A DNA stretch of 64,000 nt, taken from the NCBI GenBank assembly GCA_965204525.1, contig OZ241994.1, positions 5,456,001 to 5,520,000 of the forward strand, in the 5' to 3' direction. This document shows positions 21,320 to 30,404 of the stretch, piece by piece. Below the pieces are notes generated by a model that had not been told where the DNA came from, did not search any database, and saw only the letters and a program-made list of their open reading frames with translations. Position numbers and translations under genes: made by a program. Position 1 is the first letter of the stretch; each line of letters starts with the position of its first letter. Origin of the DNA: Bin5 sp965204525. GTDB lineage: Bacteria > Chloroflexota > Anaerolineae > Caldilineales > Caldilineaceae.

Positions 21320-23245
21320 CTACCTGAGTCGTGTCAGCAGATTGGCCAGCCTCTCGTCGCCTCCGGCAGGAGGTCGCCAATCGACGTGCACGACCTCGGT
21401 GCCCTGGTCACGCAGACTGTCAGTGAAAGATTCAAGTCCCACATTGATGGCTGCAAAAGTGGACGAAACGTGCCTGTCCTCCGATGTTTGCGGAGCGCTT
21501 GGTTCCTGCTTCGACGACCTGAATGAACGACCATCCCCCGTGCCGGCAAACGCGTAGGCCACAGCGCTCAGTGCATCGTCATGCCTGGTAAAGACGTAAG
21601 CCCCTGCCCCCTTCAACTGCTCGATCTGTCTGTCCAACCCTTGTGGATCGCCGTCGGTTCCGATGACCACCGCTACGACCGGCAGAGTTCTCCCGTCCCG
21701 GGCAGCAACTGCGATTCCCTCTTCGATGGCTGGGGCAAGTTCACTTGCCGGATCCTCGTGTGCTCCATCGCCCAGCACGACATCGAGAAGTATGAGTCCC
21801 GTCTCAGGGTCTTGTGCTTCCTGCAATAAACGGCGGACTCGCAATTCGTTGTCGAGCATAGGATGCAAGCGTCCGACAGTGAAAGCGTCCCCGCCCAAAT
21901 CTACGACCGTGTGACCCCTGCTGCGGTGCGGGTTGTCCAGGAGCCTACCTCTTGGCAATGGCACGTTAGAGTGAACCGACGCCAGCGAAGCCCGTAACAG
22001 GTAGAGTGCCTCGTAAGCCAGAGTGCCGCCGGAGTAGAGGGCACGCAGAAATGACTGCGGCAGGTGAGACGGAACAACCTGCGGCGCCTCTGTTTTCGAC
22101 TGCGAGGACAACGGGTGTTTCTCAGTGCAACTTGTCGAGTCTGCAGATTTCGTAAGACTCACTGCAAGTTCAGCCGCCTCGTCCAGGGTCCTGGCGAACT
22201 GAATGTTGGCAGTGACATCTTCCTCTTTCTGCATTGAACAATACCCGATGAAATCTATGACCACCGGTTTGTTGCAGGACGCGGCTTCGGACATCAATTC
22301 CTGTGCAACCGACGTCGCGGGCGGCTTTGAAACGATTACGATCACCTCTGTCTGCGGATCGTCCTTCAGCCTTCCGAGAGCTTGTTTCGCCGATAGCGCC
22401 TGGACTCCATCAGACAGGTCGCGCCCCCCCGTGCCGAACGCCTGGGAAACGCCTCCCCCAAGTCTGTGAATGCCGACCATGATTGCCTGGAGCCCCGTAC
22501 CGGAAGCGGCGACAAGTCCGATCCTGCCCCTGCGAACCCGGTTTGCGAAACCGAGCCCGACACCATCAATTCGGGCAGTGCCGCAGTCCGGCCCCATCAC
22601 CAACAGACCCTTTACTGCGGCCCTCTCCTTTAGCGAGATTTCGTCTTCAAGACTCACATTGTCGCTGTAGAGGAAGACGTTCTTGCCCAGATTGAGAGCG
22701 TCGCGTGCGACTGCAGCTGCATAGCGGCCCGGAATCGAGATTAGAACCCACTCCGCCTCCGGAATCATACGTGTTGCAGATGCCAGACTCTTAGGTCGAT
22801 ATGCATCGGTATGTTGCGATCTGCGTGCGGCCAGGAGTTCATCCACGCGCGCCAAAGCCGCGCGGCCGGCCGTTTCGGATTCCGCCTTGACAACTAAGAT
22901 TAGATCCTCTGGAGCGGCGGCTTGAAGGTCCTCGGTCAAGAGGGCGCTTTGAGCAAGCAACTCCTTGTTGGCCGGAGTGCCCATAACCACTCCGGCGTCC
23001 AGGATGTCGGGCAACTCGGCCAAGGCGCGCTGAAGCAGCATCAGCACGACGGAATCATAGTAAGAGCCGGCTCGTACTTCGGCCAGAGTTGCAGGGGCGC
23101 CGGCGCCGGCCTTGCCGTCTGGGGCCGAAGGGTCATCCACGGTTACACTCCAAAGCACTGTTTCGGCCGTTTTAAGTTCTCTTCCTTGGACCTGGGGCCT
23201 TTCGTTACCGAAACGAGAGGATTCCGGGGGCATTCTACCAGTCAA
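21320..23245 (-). CDS. FdrA-type protein (AllF-like, acyl-CoA synthetase fold)
   Basis: 641 residues as drawn. The conserved core starts near residue 59 (VRAGSYYDSVVLMLLQRAL) and includes VVMGTPANKELL, NVFLYSDNVSLEDEISLKE, GLLVMGPDCGTA, LVAASGTGLQAIMVGIHRLGGG and a C-terminal half ending near AFAGTG. FdrA proteins have a succinyl-CoA-synthetase-like fold; E. coli FdrA is part of oxamate carbamoyltransferase. The first 50-odd residues lack family features and a clear ribosome binding site, so the true start may be internal, for example a GTG around residue 35. After a variable linker a conserved-looking tail follows (INVGLESFTDSLRDQG, VVHVDWRPPAGGDERL). First gene of the long minus-strand block. 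Confidence 0.87.
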   Translation of the reverse strand: MTGRMPPESSRFGNERPQVQGRELKTAETVLWSVTVDDPSAPDGKAGAGAPATLAEVRAGSYYDSVVLMLLQRALAELPDILDAGVVMGTPANKELLAQSALLTEDLQAAAPEDLILVVKAESETAGRAALARVDELLAARRSQHTDAYRPKSLASATRMIPEAEWVLISIPGRYAAAVARDALNLGKNVFLYSDNVSLEDEISLKERAAVKGLLVMGPDCGTARIDGVGLGFANRVRRGRIGLVAASGTGLQAIMVGIHRLGGGVSQAFGTGGRDLSDGVQALSAKQALGRLKDDPQTEVIVIVSKPPATSVAQELMSEAASCNKPVVIDFIGYCSMQKEEDVTANIQFARTLDEAAELAVSLTKSADSTSCTEKHPLSSQSKTEAPQVVPSHLPQSFLRALYSGGTLAYEALYLLRASLASVHSNVPLPRGRLLDNPHRSRGHTVVDLGGDAFTVGRLHPMLDNELRVRRLLQEAQDPETGLILLDVVLGDGAHEDPASELAPAIEEGIAVAARDGRTLPVVAVVIGTDGDPQGLDRQIEQLKGAGAYVFTRHDDALSAVAYAFAGTGDGRSFRSSKQEPSAPQTSEDRHVSSTFAAINVGLESFTDSLRDQGTEVVHVDWRPPAGGDERLANLLTRLR

Positions 23246-23275
23246 TCAGGAGTCAGGCCAAAGATGCCAGTGGAT

Positions 23276-23956
23276 TCACTTCGTGGACGCCGCCTGCTCC
23301 GAATTTCCGTCTGCCTGGGAAAGATTGTCGGTATCAATAGCCCCTGCAACCTCGTCCACATCGCGGTCAACCTTCATCGACCCGGCCGTCAATGCCTCAT
23401 GCAGATTTCCGTCATTTAACAGGATGGGCAACGGTTGAGGTGGGGCGGGGCTGCCGTTGCTGGGTTGAATCGTCCGTTGCCAGTAACCTACATCGTGCCA
23501 CGCGCCCATTTTGTAACCTACTTGCTCAAATGTCCCCGCGGCCCTGAAACCAAAGGATTCATGAAAACCTACGCTGGCCTCGTTCGGCAGAGTGATTCCC
23601 GCGTAAGCGCGAACGAAGCCCTGCAAGCGTAATATGGCAAAGAGTGTGTCGTACAGCGCTTGCCCCACGCCCAGACGCCTGCAACGGGCATGGACATAAA
23701 CGGAAACATTGACCGACCACTGGTAAGCGGCTCGCTCACTGTGCCCCCCGGCGTAGGCATAGCCCAGCACTCTTCCCCGAGCAGTGCAAACCAGCCAAGG
23801 GTATTGGGCCAATGTCTTCGCTACGCGGGCTGCCATCTCCTCTTCTGAGGGCGGCAAGACCTCGAAGGAAATGGGTGTCTCGCGCACGATAGGCGCATAG
23901 ATCGCCCGCATTCCTGTGGCATCCTGCGGTCTGGCCAAACGAACGATTGGGTCCAT
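23276..23956 (-). CDS. GNAT acetyltransferase (phosphinothricin/methionine-sulfone acetyltransferase-like)
   Basis: Start at ATG 23956 (MDPIVRLARPQDATGMRAIY) is preferred because family similarity begins there; a longer frame starts at 23998. 226 residues. The GNAT core includes IVRETPISFEVLPPSEEEM, SVYVHARCRRLGVGQALYDTL with the acetyl-CoA-binding RRxGxG-type loop, and VGFHESFGFRAAGTFEQVGYKMGAWHDVGYW, all typical of the Pat/MnaT group that N-acetylates amino-acid analogues. The last 50 residues are a hydrophilic tail of low complexity. A terminator hairpin for the upstream RRM gene lies at 24015-24043. Confidence 0.85.
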   Translation of the reverse strand: MDPIVRLARPQDATGMRAIYAPIVRETPISFEVLPPSEEEMAARVAKTLAQYPWLVCTARGRVLGYAYAGGHSERAAYQWSVNVSVYVHARCRRLGVGQALYDTLFAILRLQGFVRAYAGITLPNEASVGFHESFGFRAAGTFEQVGYKMGAWHDVGYWQRTIQPSNGSPAPPQPLPILLNDGNLHEALTAGSMKVDRDVDEVAGAIDTDNLSQADGNSEQAASTK

Positions 23957-24014
23957 GTGGACGCTTTCCAATGCGCGAGCGAACCGAGTCACCCGCATGC
24001 AACTGAAACAGAAA

Positions 24015-24043
24015 GCCGCCTCCTGGCAGCGAAGGGAGGCGGC
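24015..24043 (-). terminator. Rho-independent terminator of the RRM gene
   Basis: Perfect 9-bp stem GCCGCCTCC/GGAGGCGGC (24015-24023 with 24035-24043), followed on the minus strand by TTTCTGTTTC. It separates the RRM gene from the acetyltransferase gene. Confidence 0.75.
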
Positions 24044-24082
24044 ACATCCGGTATGGATGAAGGAATTCCTATGCGCTGGTAA

Positions 24083-24379
24083 CTACCACCGACTGCTGCC
24101 GCGGTCTCGATAACCGCCCTGACCACCGCGGTCCTCTCGTGGACGCGCTTCATTTACCCTGAGCGAGCGTCCACCCATCTCCTGGTCATTCAGGGCCTCA
24201 ATCGCCGCGTCAGCCGCGTCATCCTCCATCTCTACGAAACAAAATCCACGAAATCGACCAGTCTCCCTGTCCGTGATCATCGCCACGCTGATGATCTCGC
24301 CGTGTTGGGAAAACAGATCCCGGACCTCCTCCTCAGTCGCCGAGTAGGGCAAGTTGCCTACATAAATACGCTTGGTCAT
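24083..24379 (-). CDS. RRM-domain RNA-binding protein, glycine/arginine-rich tail
   Basis: 98 residues: a single RNA recognition motif with RNP2 IYVGNL (5-10) and RNP1 RGFCFVEM (about 44-51), and a tail rich in Gly, Arg and Ser (EDRGGQGGYRDRGSSRW). This layout matches bacterial cold-induced Rbp proteins that bind and remodel mRNA. Monocistronic: GGAG sits 8 bases before the ATG, a terminator follows, and 495 bases without a gene lie upstream (24380-24874), which may hold a long regulated leader. Confidence 0.93.
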   Translation of the reverse strand: MTKRIYVGNLPYSATEEEVRDLFSQHGEIISVAMITDRETGRFRGFCFVEMEDDAADAAIEALNDQEMGGRSLRVNEARPREDRGGQGGYRDRGSSRW

Positions 24380-24874
24380 TTGAATGGCTCCCCGACCCGT
24401 GCTCCACCCGAATGCGTACCGCGTAACCGTCCCGGTCTACTTTGAAGTCTGGAGATTTGAGGGGCGAAATGGTTCAGTTCACATATCGTTCCTCTCCACG
24501 AATTCAAACATTCGTTTTCGATCTACGACAGTGGCGCTTTTCAGTGGTGTCCCTTATCCGATGGCTCCTAGTATGCCTCCTTTGCACCGTTATGTCTACC
24601 ACCAGAAAAGCGGCCAGAATCCACTGAATTGCTACTTCGCCCGCGATCCGTAGCACTTGAGTTGCGTTCGTAGTCGTTCTGTCGCCAAGATGCGTATAAT
24701 TATATTTGGATCTGGCCGATCCGCGGTGGTAAAATAGCCCTGCTCACAGAATGATATTGGCGTTGATGGGGGGCTGAGGGCAGGGCAGAAACAGACGCCT
24801 GTCCGGCTTCGCTGTGCATAAATGCAAGAGGAGTAGCAGCGACATCCCGCTCCATGTCAGGAGCCAGAAAGACC
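24380..24874. other. Gene-free stretch between the RRM gene and trmD
   Basis: No credible coding frame. A TATAAT-like AT-rich patch (24702-24714) lacks a good -35. The half next to 24379 would be the promoter and leader of the RRM gene on the minus strand. No strong terminator was seen after trmD. Confidence 0.5.
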
Positions 24875-25798
24875 TTAAGAATCTGTTGGCGCTTGCCACC
24901 CCTGGCTGGTCAGAAATTGGCGGTCCTCCGGGGTCAGTTGCCCGGCTTTCGTCGCTTGCGCCAACAGGTCCGGACGCCTCTGGAGCGTGCGCAGGAGTGA
25001 CTGTTCTCTGCGCCACTGTTCTACATTGGCGTGATGTCCACTGACCAGAACTTCTGGTACGGCCTCTCCCCGAAATGCCGTGGGCCGCGTATACTGAGGC
25101 CCTTCAAGGACGCCTGACAATCCGTCCGAAAAACTGTCGTACATTGCGCCTGATTCGTGACCGAGAACGCCGGGTAGCGTTCTTGTCACAGCATCTATGA
25201 TCGCCAGAGCGGCAATTTCACCTCCACTTAAGACAAAGTCGCCTATACTGAGTTCATCTGTGATCAATTGGGTACGAATCCGTTCGTCGACGCCTTCGTA
25301 CCGTCCGCATACAAGCGCTAGACGCCTATGCATGCTGAGTCTTGCGGCAACGCTCTGATCGAAGCGGCGGCCCTGGGGTGTCAAGAGAATGATCGGAGTG
25401 GGCTGTCGCAGGACCGGCGGTTCGTCCGCATTCCAGGTTGGCAAATCGAAACGGGCCCCTTCGTCAGGCAGATGCCAGCCCTGAGGCCGGCTCAGAACAG
25501 TCTCGACCGCACGTACCACGGGCTCAGGGCGCATCACCATACCGCCGCCGCCACCGTAGGGGTAACCATCACAAGTGTGATGTCGATCAGTAGCGTAGTC
25601 TCGTATATTGTGTAGCGTTACGTGGAGAATGCCTCTCTTCTGTGCTCGGGCCAGAATGCTCTCTGAAAGGGCCCCTGAGAACATAGGCGGAAACAGGGTG
25701 AATACATCGAAGTGGATGGCGCGGGGAGCCTCCTCTTGAATACAGGCCTTGTCGGACTCGTCATCCGATCGTTGCTCCAGCACGTCACTCTGGGCCAT
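24875..25798 (-). CDS. trmD: tRNA (guanine-N1)-methyltransferase TrmD
   Basis: Methylates G37 of tRNAs with S-adenosylmethionine to prevent frameshifting. The core starts at residue 30 (FDVFTLFPPMFSGALSESI) and has the trefoil-knot SAM site: GGGGGMVMRPEPV, PIILLTPQGRRFDQ, LALVCGRYEGVDERI, and IGDFVLSGGEIAALAIIDAVTR, then LEGPQYTRP and VLVSGHH. The start as drawn adds 29 hydrophilic residues not usual for TrmD, and no internal ATG fits. AGGAGG lies inside the extension shortly before FDVF, so a non-ATG internal start is possible. It is divergent from the M23 gene. Confidence 0.93.
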   Translation of the reverse strand: MAQSDVLEQRSDDESDKACIQEEAPRAIHFDVFTLFPPMFSGALSESILARAQKRGILHVTLHNIRDYATDRHHTCDGYPYGGGGGMVMRPEPVVRAVETVLSRPQGWHLPDEGARFDLPTWNADEPPVLRQPTPIILLTPQGRRFDQSVAARLSMHRRLALVCGRYEGVDERIRTQLITDELSIGDFVLSGGEIAALAIIDAVTRTLPGVLGHESGAMYDSFSDGLSGVLEGPQYTRPTAFRGEAVPEVLVSGHHANVEQWRREQSLLRTLQRRPDLLAQATKAGQLTPEDRQFLTSQGWQAPTDS

Positions 25799-25852
25799 GA
25801 TTTCCTCTTAGCTGCCCTGGGGCTGGCCTACTTTCGGAGGCTGGCGGACTCG

Positions 25853-27544
25853 ATGGTGGACGGTAGTTTCCATCGCCCAAAGCCGAACCGATGGAAGCAG
25901 TTTCTGCGACGAATACGTACCCTCATTGTAGCACAACCGCGAGATCCGCAGGCAGTCGAGGAGCCTGCAACCAGCACCTGGTTGGGCCGCTTCAGGCACC
26001 GGCGCTCTCCACTCCGGTCCCAGTTTGCAATCGCCCTGACCGTTGTTCTTGTCGGTTGCCTCTATTTGCCTCGCCGCCTCGTAGCGCCAGTTGCTTCGCA
26101 AGGGCTGAGGCCGGTCCCCGTACCAGTGCCGGCGCCTACGTCTGCCATCTTACTTCCCGCCCCAAATCCGCAGTTACAAGATACACAAACAGCGTCCACC
26201 GCCAGTTCGACTCGCGTCGCCCAATCAATTCCGGCCTCACTTTCACATACTTCGGATCGTCCTTCGGTAGAACTTGCTCCGCTGGCGCCAGCGATCGTAC
26301 AAGGTGAAGGAGCTGGCGGAAACGGAGTTGAACCTGACACTTCGACACAGCGCGCTCCAATCGCACACAGTTCTACTACGTTGGATACGCCTGCCAAAAT
26401 CGATCCCATTTATCGCTACGATCCAGAAGCCCTTTCCCAGCTTGATGTCGAAGGTATGCTGCTGCAGGAGCCATACAGAGATGAGCTCAACCCTACGATT
26501 CGTGACGAGTTCGTTTCGAGACCCCCGATGTTCGGGTGGAACATACTACGGCCGATCGCCTTAAGCACTCCTGTGCCCTCAAAAAACGCCGCCCCTCAAT
26601 TTGCTTCCAGGCCCCCTATGGGCGGACTGAGTATCCTGCGCGAAGAGATCGACAAGGCGCGCACTTCCCTTTCATTTCAGGTCGATGCAGGTGCGGATAC
26701 CGGTCTTGCACCGCGCACACCGAGTGGGCCCGGCAGCCTCTGGCCGACGTTTGAACCACCAAGTCCAATCAGTGAGGCGCACTTTTGGCTGGATTCGCCG
26801 TTTCCAGGGGGGTTCAACCAACTGTACAGTCCTGGCTATCAATTCGGAAGCACCGGCGGCGGCCGCTACAGAATCCATCACGGTGTCGACATTGGCAATC
26901 CGGTCGGCACCCCCGTGCTCGCCACTGCTTCCGGCGAGGTCGTCCACGCAGGACCGGACAACCCCACCCTACTTGGCCCGTACAACGATTTCTACGGAAA
27001 TTCGGTCGTTATTCGACTTGATCGAAAGCTGAACACCTCACGCGGAGAGCAGGACGTTTTTGTCCTCTACGGCCATCTTGTCAGCGTGGATGTTCAGGAA
27101 GGACAGTGGGTAGGGGCGGGCGACTATCTGGGCGGCGTAGGCATGACCGGAATCGCGATCGGACCCCATCTGCACATGGAGGTCCGAATCGGGCAAAACA
27201 GTTATCTGCATACTGTAAACCCTGCCTTGTGGATGCGTCCTGCAGCCTATACCGGCACGGTGGCGGTCCGGCTGCTGTCCGCGGCAGGCCGCACCTGGCC
27301 CGTCGTTCAACTCTCCCTGTACCGATATGAAGAGACCGGCGTCCGTTGGTATCGCGTTATCGAGACCTACCCCGAACAGGAAAGCATCGGTCCTGACCCG
27401 TCATGGGGCGAGAACGGCGCTCTGAGCCATATACCCGTCGGCACATATCTCTTGTCTGGCTTTGTCAACGGCGAGGAGGTCAGGCAGGAAATCGCTGTAC
27501 GAGACGGTGAAACGACCTTTGTAGAACTGCGCACTCAGCAGTAG
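25853..27544 (+). CDS. Membrane-anchored M23 (LytM-type) metallopeptidase
   Basis: Start at ATG 25853 (MVDGSFHRPKP), with GGAGG upstream, is preferred over 25712, which would overlap trmD. 564 residues. A basic cytoplasmic N-terminus precedes one TM helix (FAIALTVVLVGCLYL), then a long Pro/Ser/Thr/Ala-rich extracytoplasmic linker and the M23 domain: HHGVDIGNPVGTPVLATASGEVV (Zn ligands H and D), VLYGHLV and GPHLHMEVR. A beta-rich C-terminal domain of about 100 residues (VAVRLLSAAGRTWPVVQLSLY) follows. Such enzymes cut peptidoglycan cross-links. The PPMFGWNILR and PPMGGLSILR linker segments look like a short internal repeat. Confidence 0.88.
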   Translation: MVDGSFHRPKPNRWKQFLRRIRTLIVAQPRDPQAVEEPATSTWLGRFRHRRSPLRSQFAIALTVVLVGCLYLPRRLVAPVASQGLRPVPVPVPAPTSAILLPAPNPQLQDTQTASTASSTRVAQSIPASLSHTSDRPSVELAPLAPAIVQGEGAGGNGVEPDTSTQRAPIAHSSTTLDTPAKIDPIYRYDPEALSQLDVEGMLLQEPYRDELNPTIRDEFVSRPPMFGWNILRPIALSTPVPSKNAAPQFASRPPMGGLSILREEIDKARTSLSFQVDAGADTGLAPRTPSGPGSLWPTFEPPSPISEAHFWLDSPFPGGFNQLYSPGYQFGSTGGGRYRIHHGVDIGNPVGTPVLATASGEVVHAGPDNPTLLGPYNDFYGNSVVIRLDRKLNTSRGEQDVFVLYGHLVSVDVQEGQWVGAGDYLGGVGMTGIAIGPHLHMEVRIGQNSYLHTVNPALWMRPAAYTGTVAVRLLSAAGRTWPVVQLSLYRYEETGVRWYRVIETYPEQESIGPDPSWGENGALSHIPVGTYLLSGFVNGEEVRQEIAVRDGETTFVELRTQQ

Positions 27545-27751
27545 ACTACCCTCTGACATTCGGGAAACTGTTGCCAAGACAGAATTCAAGAAGATCTTTC
27601 GGTAGGACCTTGGCTTTCCTGGTACAAGCTGAAATTCTACAGGCGATTCAGTAGGCATGGCTGAATCGCGCCAAATGAGTCTTATCTCTGCCACCGCCGG
27701 AAAGGTCTTCGCGGCGGGGCGCCTGCGTGCACATGCAAGATTTGAGCCCTT

Positions 27752-29566
27752 ATGGAATTCACCAAGACACTCTTCAGATTTACCATTCCCTATCGAACTC
27801 CGTTGCTGGCAACCGTCCTCAGCATGGTCCTCCTGGTGGGTGTGCAGCTGTTTGCTCCCTGGTTCATCCGTGAACTGATCGCAACTGTGCGCTCCGGGAA
27901 CTCAGATTCACTCTCCTACAGCCTGATAGGTCGACTCGCCCTCTTTGCCTTGGCCATCTACGCTGCCAGAGCCGGGTTGGAGTTCTTGCGCAGTTACATG
28001 GCCCATGTGGCCGGTTGGGGCGTAGTGGCCGATGTGCGGGTCGCAATCTACCGTCATCTGCAACGGCTGTCACTGCACTATTACGAAGACAAGCAGACCG
28101 GCCAGTTAATGTCACGGGTTGTCAACGACTCTGATCTGTTGGAAAAGCTGATCGCCCACGCTGTCCCCGACGTCCTGGTAAATGTGCTCACACTGGTGGG
28201 CGTCAGTACCATGCTGCTGATTATGAATGCGCAGCTGACACTACTGACACTGGTTCCCATCCCGCTGATCGTCCTGGCAATGCGAGGCTTTGCAAAGTAT
28301 GTGCGACCGGCCTTTCGCGAGCGGCAGGCAGAGTTGGGTGAACTCAACGCTATCCTGCAAGACAACCTTTCCGGCATTCGCGAAATCAAGACCTTCACCC
28401 GAGAAAGGATGGAGTCGGAACGAATCGGCGTCCGCATCGACAACTACAAGCGTTCACTTTTGCACGCGCTCAGGCTGCTGGCCACCTTTGAACCGTTCGT
28501 CCACTTCGCATCGGCCCTGGGCGTCGTAGTCGTCATCTATTTCGGCGGCAGGCTGGCCCTGGACGGCGAACTGCCAATCGAGGACCTGGTGGCATTCTTC
28601 TTGTACCTGGAGTTGTTTTACCAGCCGGTGCGCCATCTGAGCCATGCCTGGGAAGCGATCCAAGAGGCGCTGGCCGGGGCGGAGCGTGTCAGCGAGCTTC
28701 TTCAAGAGGAGCCGGACATTGTCGACCGGCCTGGCGCTTTGGAATACCCAGGACGGGCGCAAGGGAACATCCTCTTTGACAACGTCAGCTTCTCCTACCT
28801 GACCGACCGACCTATACTGCGCAACATCGATCTGGAGATACCCGCTGGGTCCGTGGCCGCACTGGTCGGACCGACAGGCGTGGGCAAGAGTACACTGGCA
28901 AGCCTGGTCCCCCGCTTCTACGACGTGAACGAAGGGCAGATTTCGCTGGACGGGCATGACATCCGCGACCTGACAATGGAGAGTCTGCGCAGGCAGATCA
29001 GCATCGTCTTGCAGGACGTCTTTCTTTTCCACGGCACGGTACGCGAAAACATCCTTTTTGGAAGGCCGGGCGCAAGCGAAGAGGAGATGGAGGAGGCGGC
29101 GCGCGTCGCCAACGCAGTCGAGTTTGTTGACAAGCTGCCGGAAGGCTACGACACAGTGATCGGCGAAAGGGGCGTGAAGCTCTCCGGCGGCCAGAAACAA
29201 CGCCTGGCCATCGCCCGCGCCGTACTCAAAGACGCCCCAATTCTGATCCTGGATGAGGCGACTTCGTCAGTTGATACCGAGACGGAGCAACTCATTCAGC
29301 AGGCGCTGGAACGGCTGATGGCTGGTCGAACAACGCTGATGATCGCACACAGGCTATCTACGATCCGCAATGCCGATCAGATCGTCGTCCTTCAGGATGA
29401 GGGGATCGCTGAACAGGGCAGTCATGACGAACTGATGGCAGTGGATGGCATCTACCGCCACCTGAATCTCGTCCAGTCCCGTCTGAACGCAGAGGAGCAG
29501 GAGCCGGTCGTAGAGCAGCAGCTGGAGTGGACCCCTTCCGCCCGCCCCCTACCCGTCACCGCCTGA
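27752..29566 (+). CDS. ABC exporter, fused transmembrane and ATPase domains (MsbA/LmrA type)
   Basis: 604 residues. Six TM helices in roughly residues 15-310 (type I exporter fold) are followed by a nucleotide-binding domain: Walker A GPTGVGKS (about 372-379), signature LSGGQKQR (about 477-484), Walker B ILILDEATSSVD (about 496) and switch H in AHRLST. It works as a homodimer or with an unlinked partner to export lipids, peptides or drugs; no neighbour specifies the substrate. The last 18 bases overlap the converging amidohydrolase gene. Confidence 0.92.
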   Translation: MEFTKTLFRFTIPYRTPLLATVLSMVLLVGVQLFAPWFIRELIATVRSGNSDSLSYSLIGRLALFALAIYAARAGLEFLRSYMAHVAGWGVVADVRVAIYRHLQRLSLHYYEDKQTGQLMSRVVNDSDLLEKLIAHAVPDVLVNVLTLVGVSTMLLIMNAQLTLLTLVPIPLIVLAMRGFAKYVRPAFRERQAELGELNAILQDNLSGIREIKTFTRERMESERIGVRIDNYKRSLLHALRLLATFEPFVHFASALGVVVVIYFGGRLALDGELPIEDLVAFFLYLELFYQPVRHLSHAWEAIQEALAGAERVSELLQEEPDIVDRPGALEYPGRAQGNILFDNVSFSYLTDRPILRNIDLEIPAGSVAALVGPTGVGKSTLASLVPRFYDVNEGQISLDGHDIRDLTMESLRRQISIVLQDVFLFHGTVRENILFGRPGASEEEMEEAARVANAVEFVDKLPEGYDTVIGERGVKLSGGQKQRLAIARAVLKDAPILILDEATSSVDTETEQLIQQALERLMAGRTTLMIAHRLSTIRNADQIVVLQDEGIAEQGSHDELMAVDGIYRHLNLVQSRLNAEEQEPVVEQQLEWTPSARPLPVTA

Positions 29567-30397
29567 GACGAGCAGGCGGCGTAGATTCTCTCCCATGATC
29601 AGTGCCAGGTCCGCCTCTGCGATGAAGCCACAGTAGCTGCGGAAGCACTCAATTGCCTGGCGGTAGGTCATGAAGCGCAGGCAGACGGGATAGTCGGAAC
29701 CCCAATACAGTCGCTGTGGACCGAACGTGTCGTACAGCGGCTGCACGATTTCCCGAATCGAATCAGCATACGGGAAGTCCCAGAATCCCTGCTTTGTCGA
29801 ATAGTAGAACCCCGAAACCTTGACACCGATATTGGCATACCGCGCCGAGGCCAAGATCTGGGCCAGCTTATCCTTTTCGCCTACCCCTGGGTGCCCCAAA
29901 TGATGGACAAAAATGGACAGCTCCGGGAAACGTTCCGCAACCTTGTGCAGCGCGGCGTGATGATGGGGCGAGCAGGCGATGCTGGCTATCAGGCCCAACT
30001 CAACCGCCGTCCCGAAAAACGCCTGTCCGTCCTCACCGTACAGCCAACTGCCGTCGTCCTCGGGTTTCATGTAGTGAGTGAAAGCCTGCAAAGACCAACG
30101 CTCAGCAGCTTGCCGCAACCGACCGGCTGCGCCCGGCGTGTGGTATGTTTTCGACCAGCTGCAATCTACGTCCGCCACTTGTCGAATGCGCCCAGTGTAA
30201 AGGCTGCTCATCCGGGCGATGTAGTCATTGTTGTGCGGATTGTGTTCGATCCCGGCACAGACCAGGAATGCCTGGTCCACGCCGTTGTTGTCCATCTCGT
30301 TAAGCAACTGCTCGAATCGTCCCTTGCCGTGAAAGTCCGGCACAGGCGGCTCGTAGGGCCAGCGTTCCCACGCGTGGCAATGACTGTCGATGATCAT
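29549..30397 (-). CDS. Amidohydrolase-2 family hydrolase (fuconolactonase-like)
   Basis: 282 residues, TIM-barrel metal hydrolase. N-terminal metal motif DSHCHAW, FVHHLGHPG, and YWGSDYPV with the catalytic Asp. The family includes L-fuconolactonase, 2-pyrone-4,6-dicarboxylate lactonase and related decarboxylases. It lies 7 bases after the PhyH gene and is the last of a three-gene minus-strand operon headed by an L-rhamnonate-dehydratase-like enolase, so hydrolysis of a sugar lactone is plausible. Confidence 0.85.
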   Translation of the reverse strand: MIIDSHCHAWERWPYEPPVPDFHGKGRFEQLLNEMDNNGVDQAFLVCAGIEHNPHNNDYIARMSSLYTGRIRQVADVDCSWSKTYHTPGAAGRLRQAAERWSLQAFTHYMKPEDDGSWLYGEDGQAFFGTAVELGLIASIACSPHHHAALHKVAERFPELSIFVHHLGHPGVGEKDKLAQILASARYANIGVKVSGFYYSTKQGFWDFPYADSIREIVQPLYDTFGPQRLYWGSDYPVCLRFMTYRQAIECFRSYCGFIAEADLALIMGENLRRLLVSGGDG

Positions 30398-30404
30398 GAA
30401 GTGT

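Noticed and set aside
25712..25852. N-terminal 47-residue extension of the M23 peptidase
   Set aside because: Would overlap trmD by 87 bases and lacks a binding site; the ATG at 25853 fits better.
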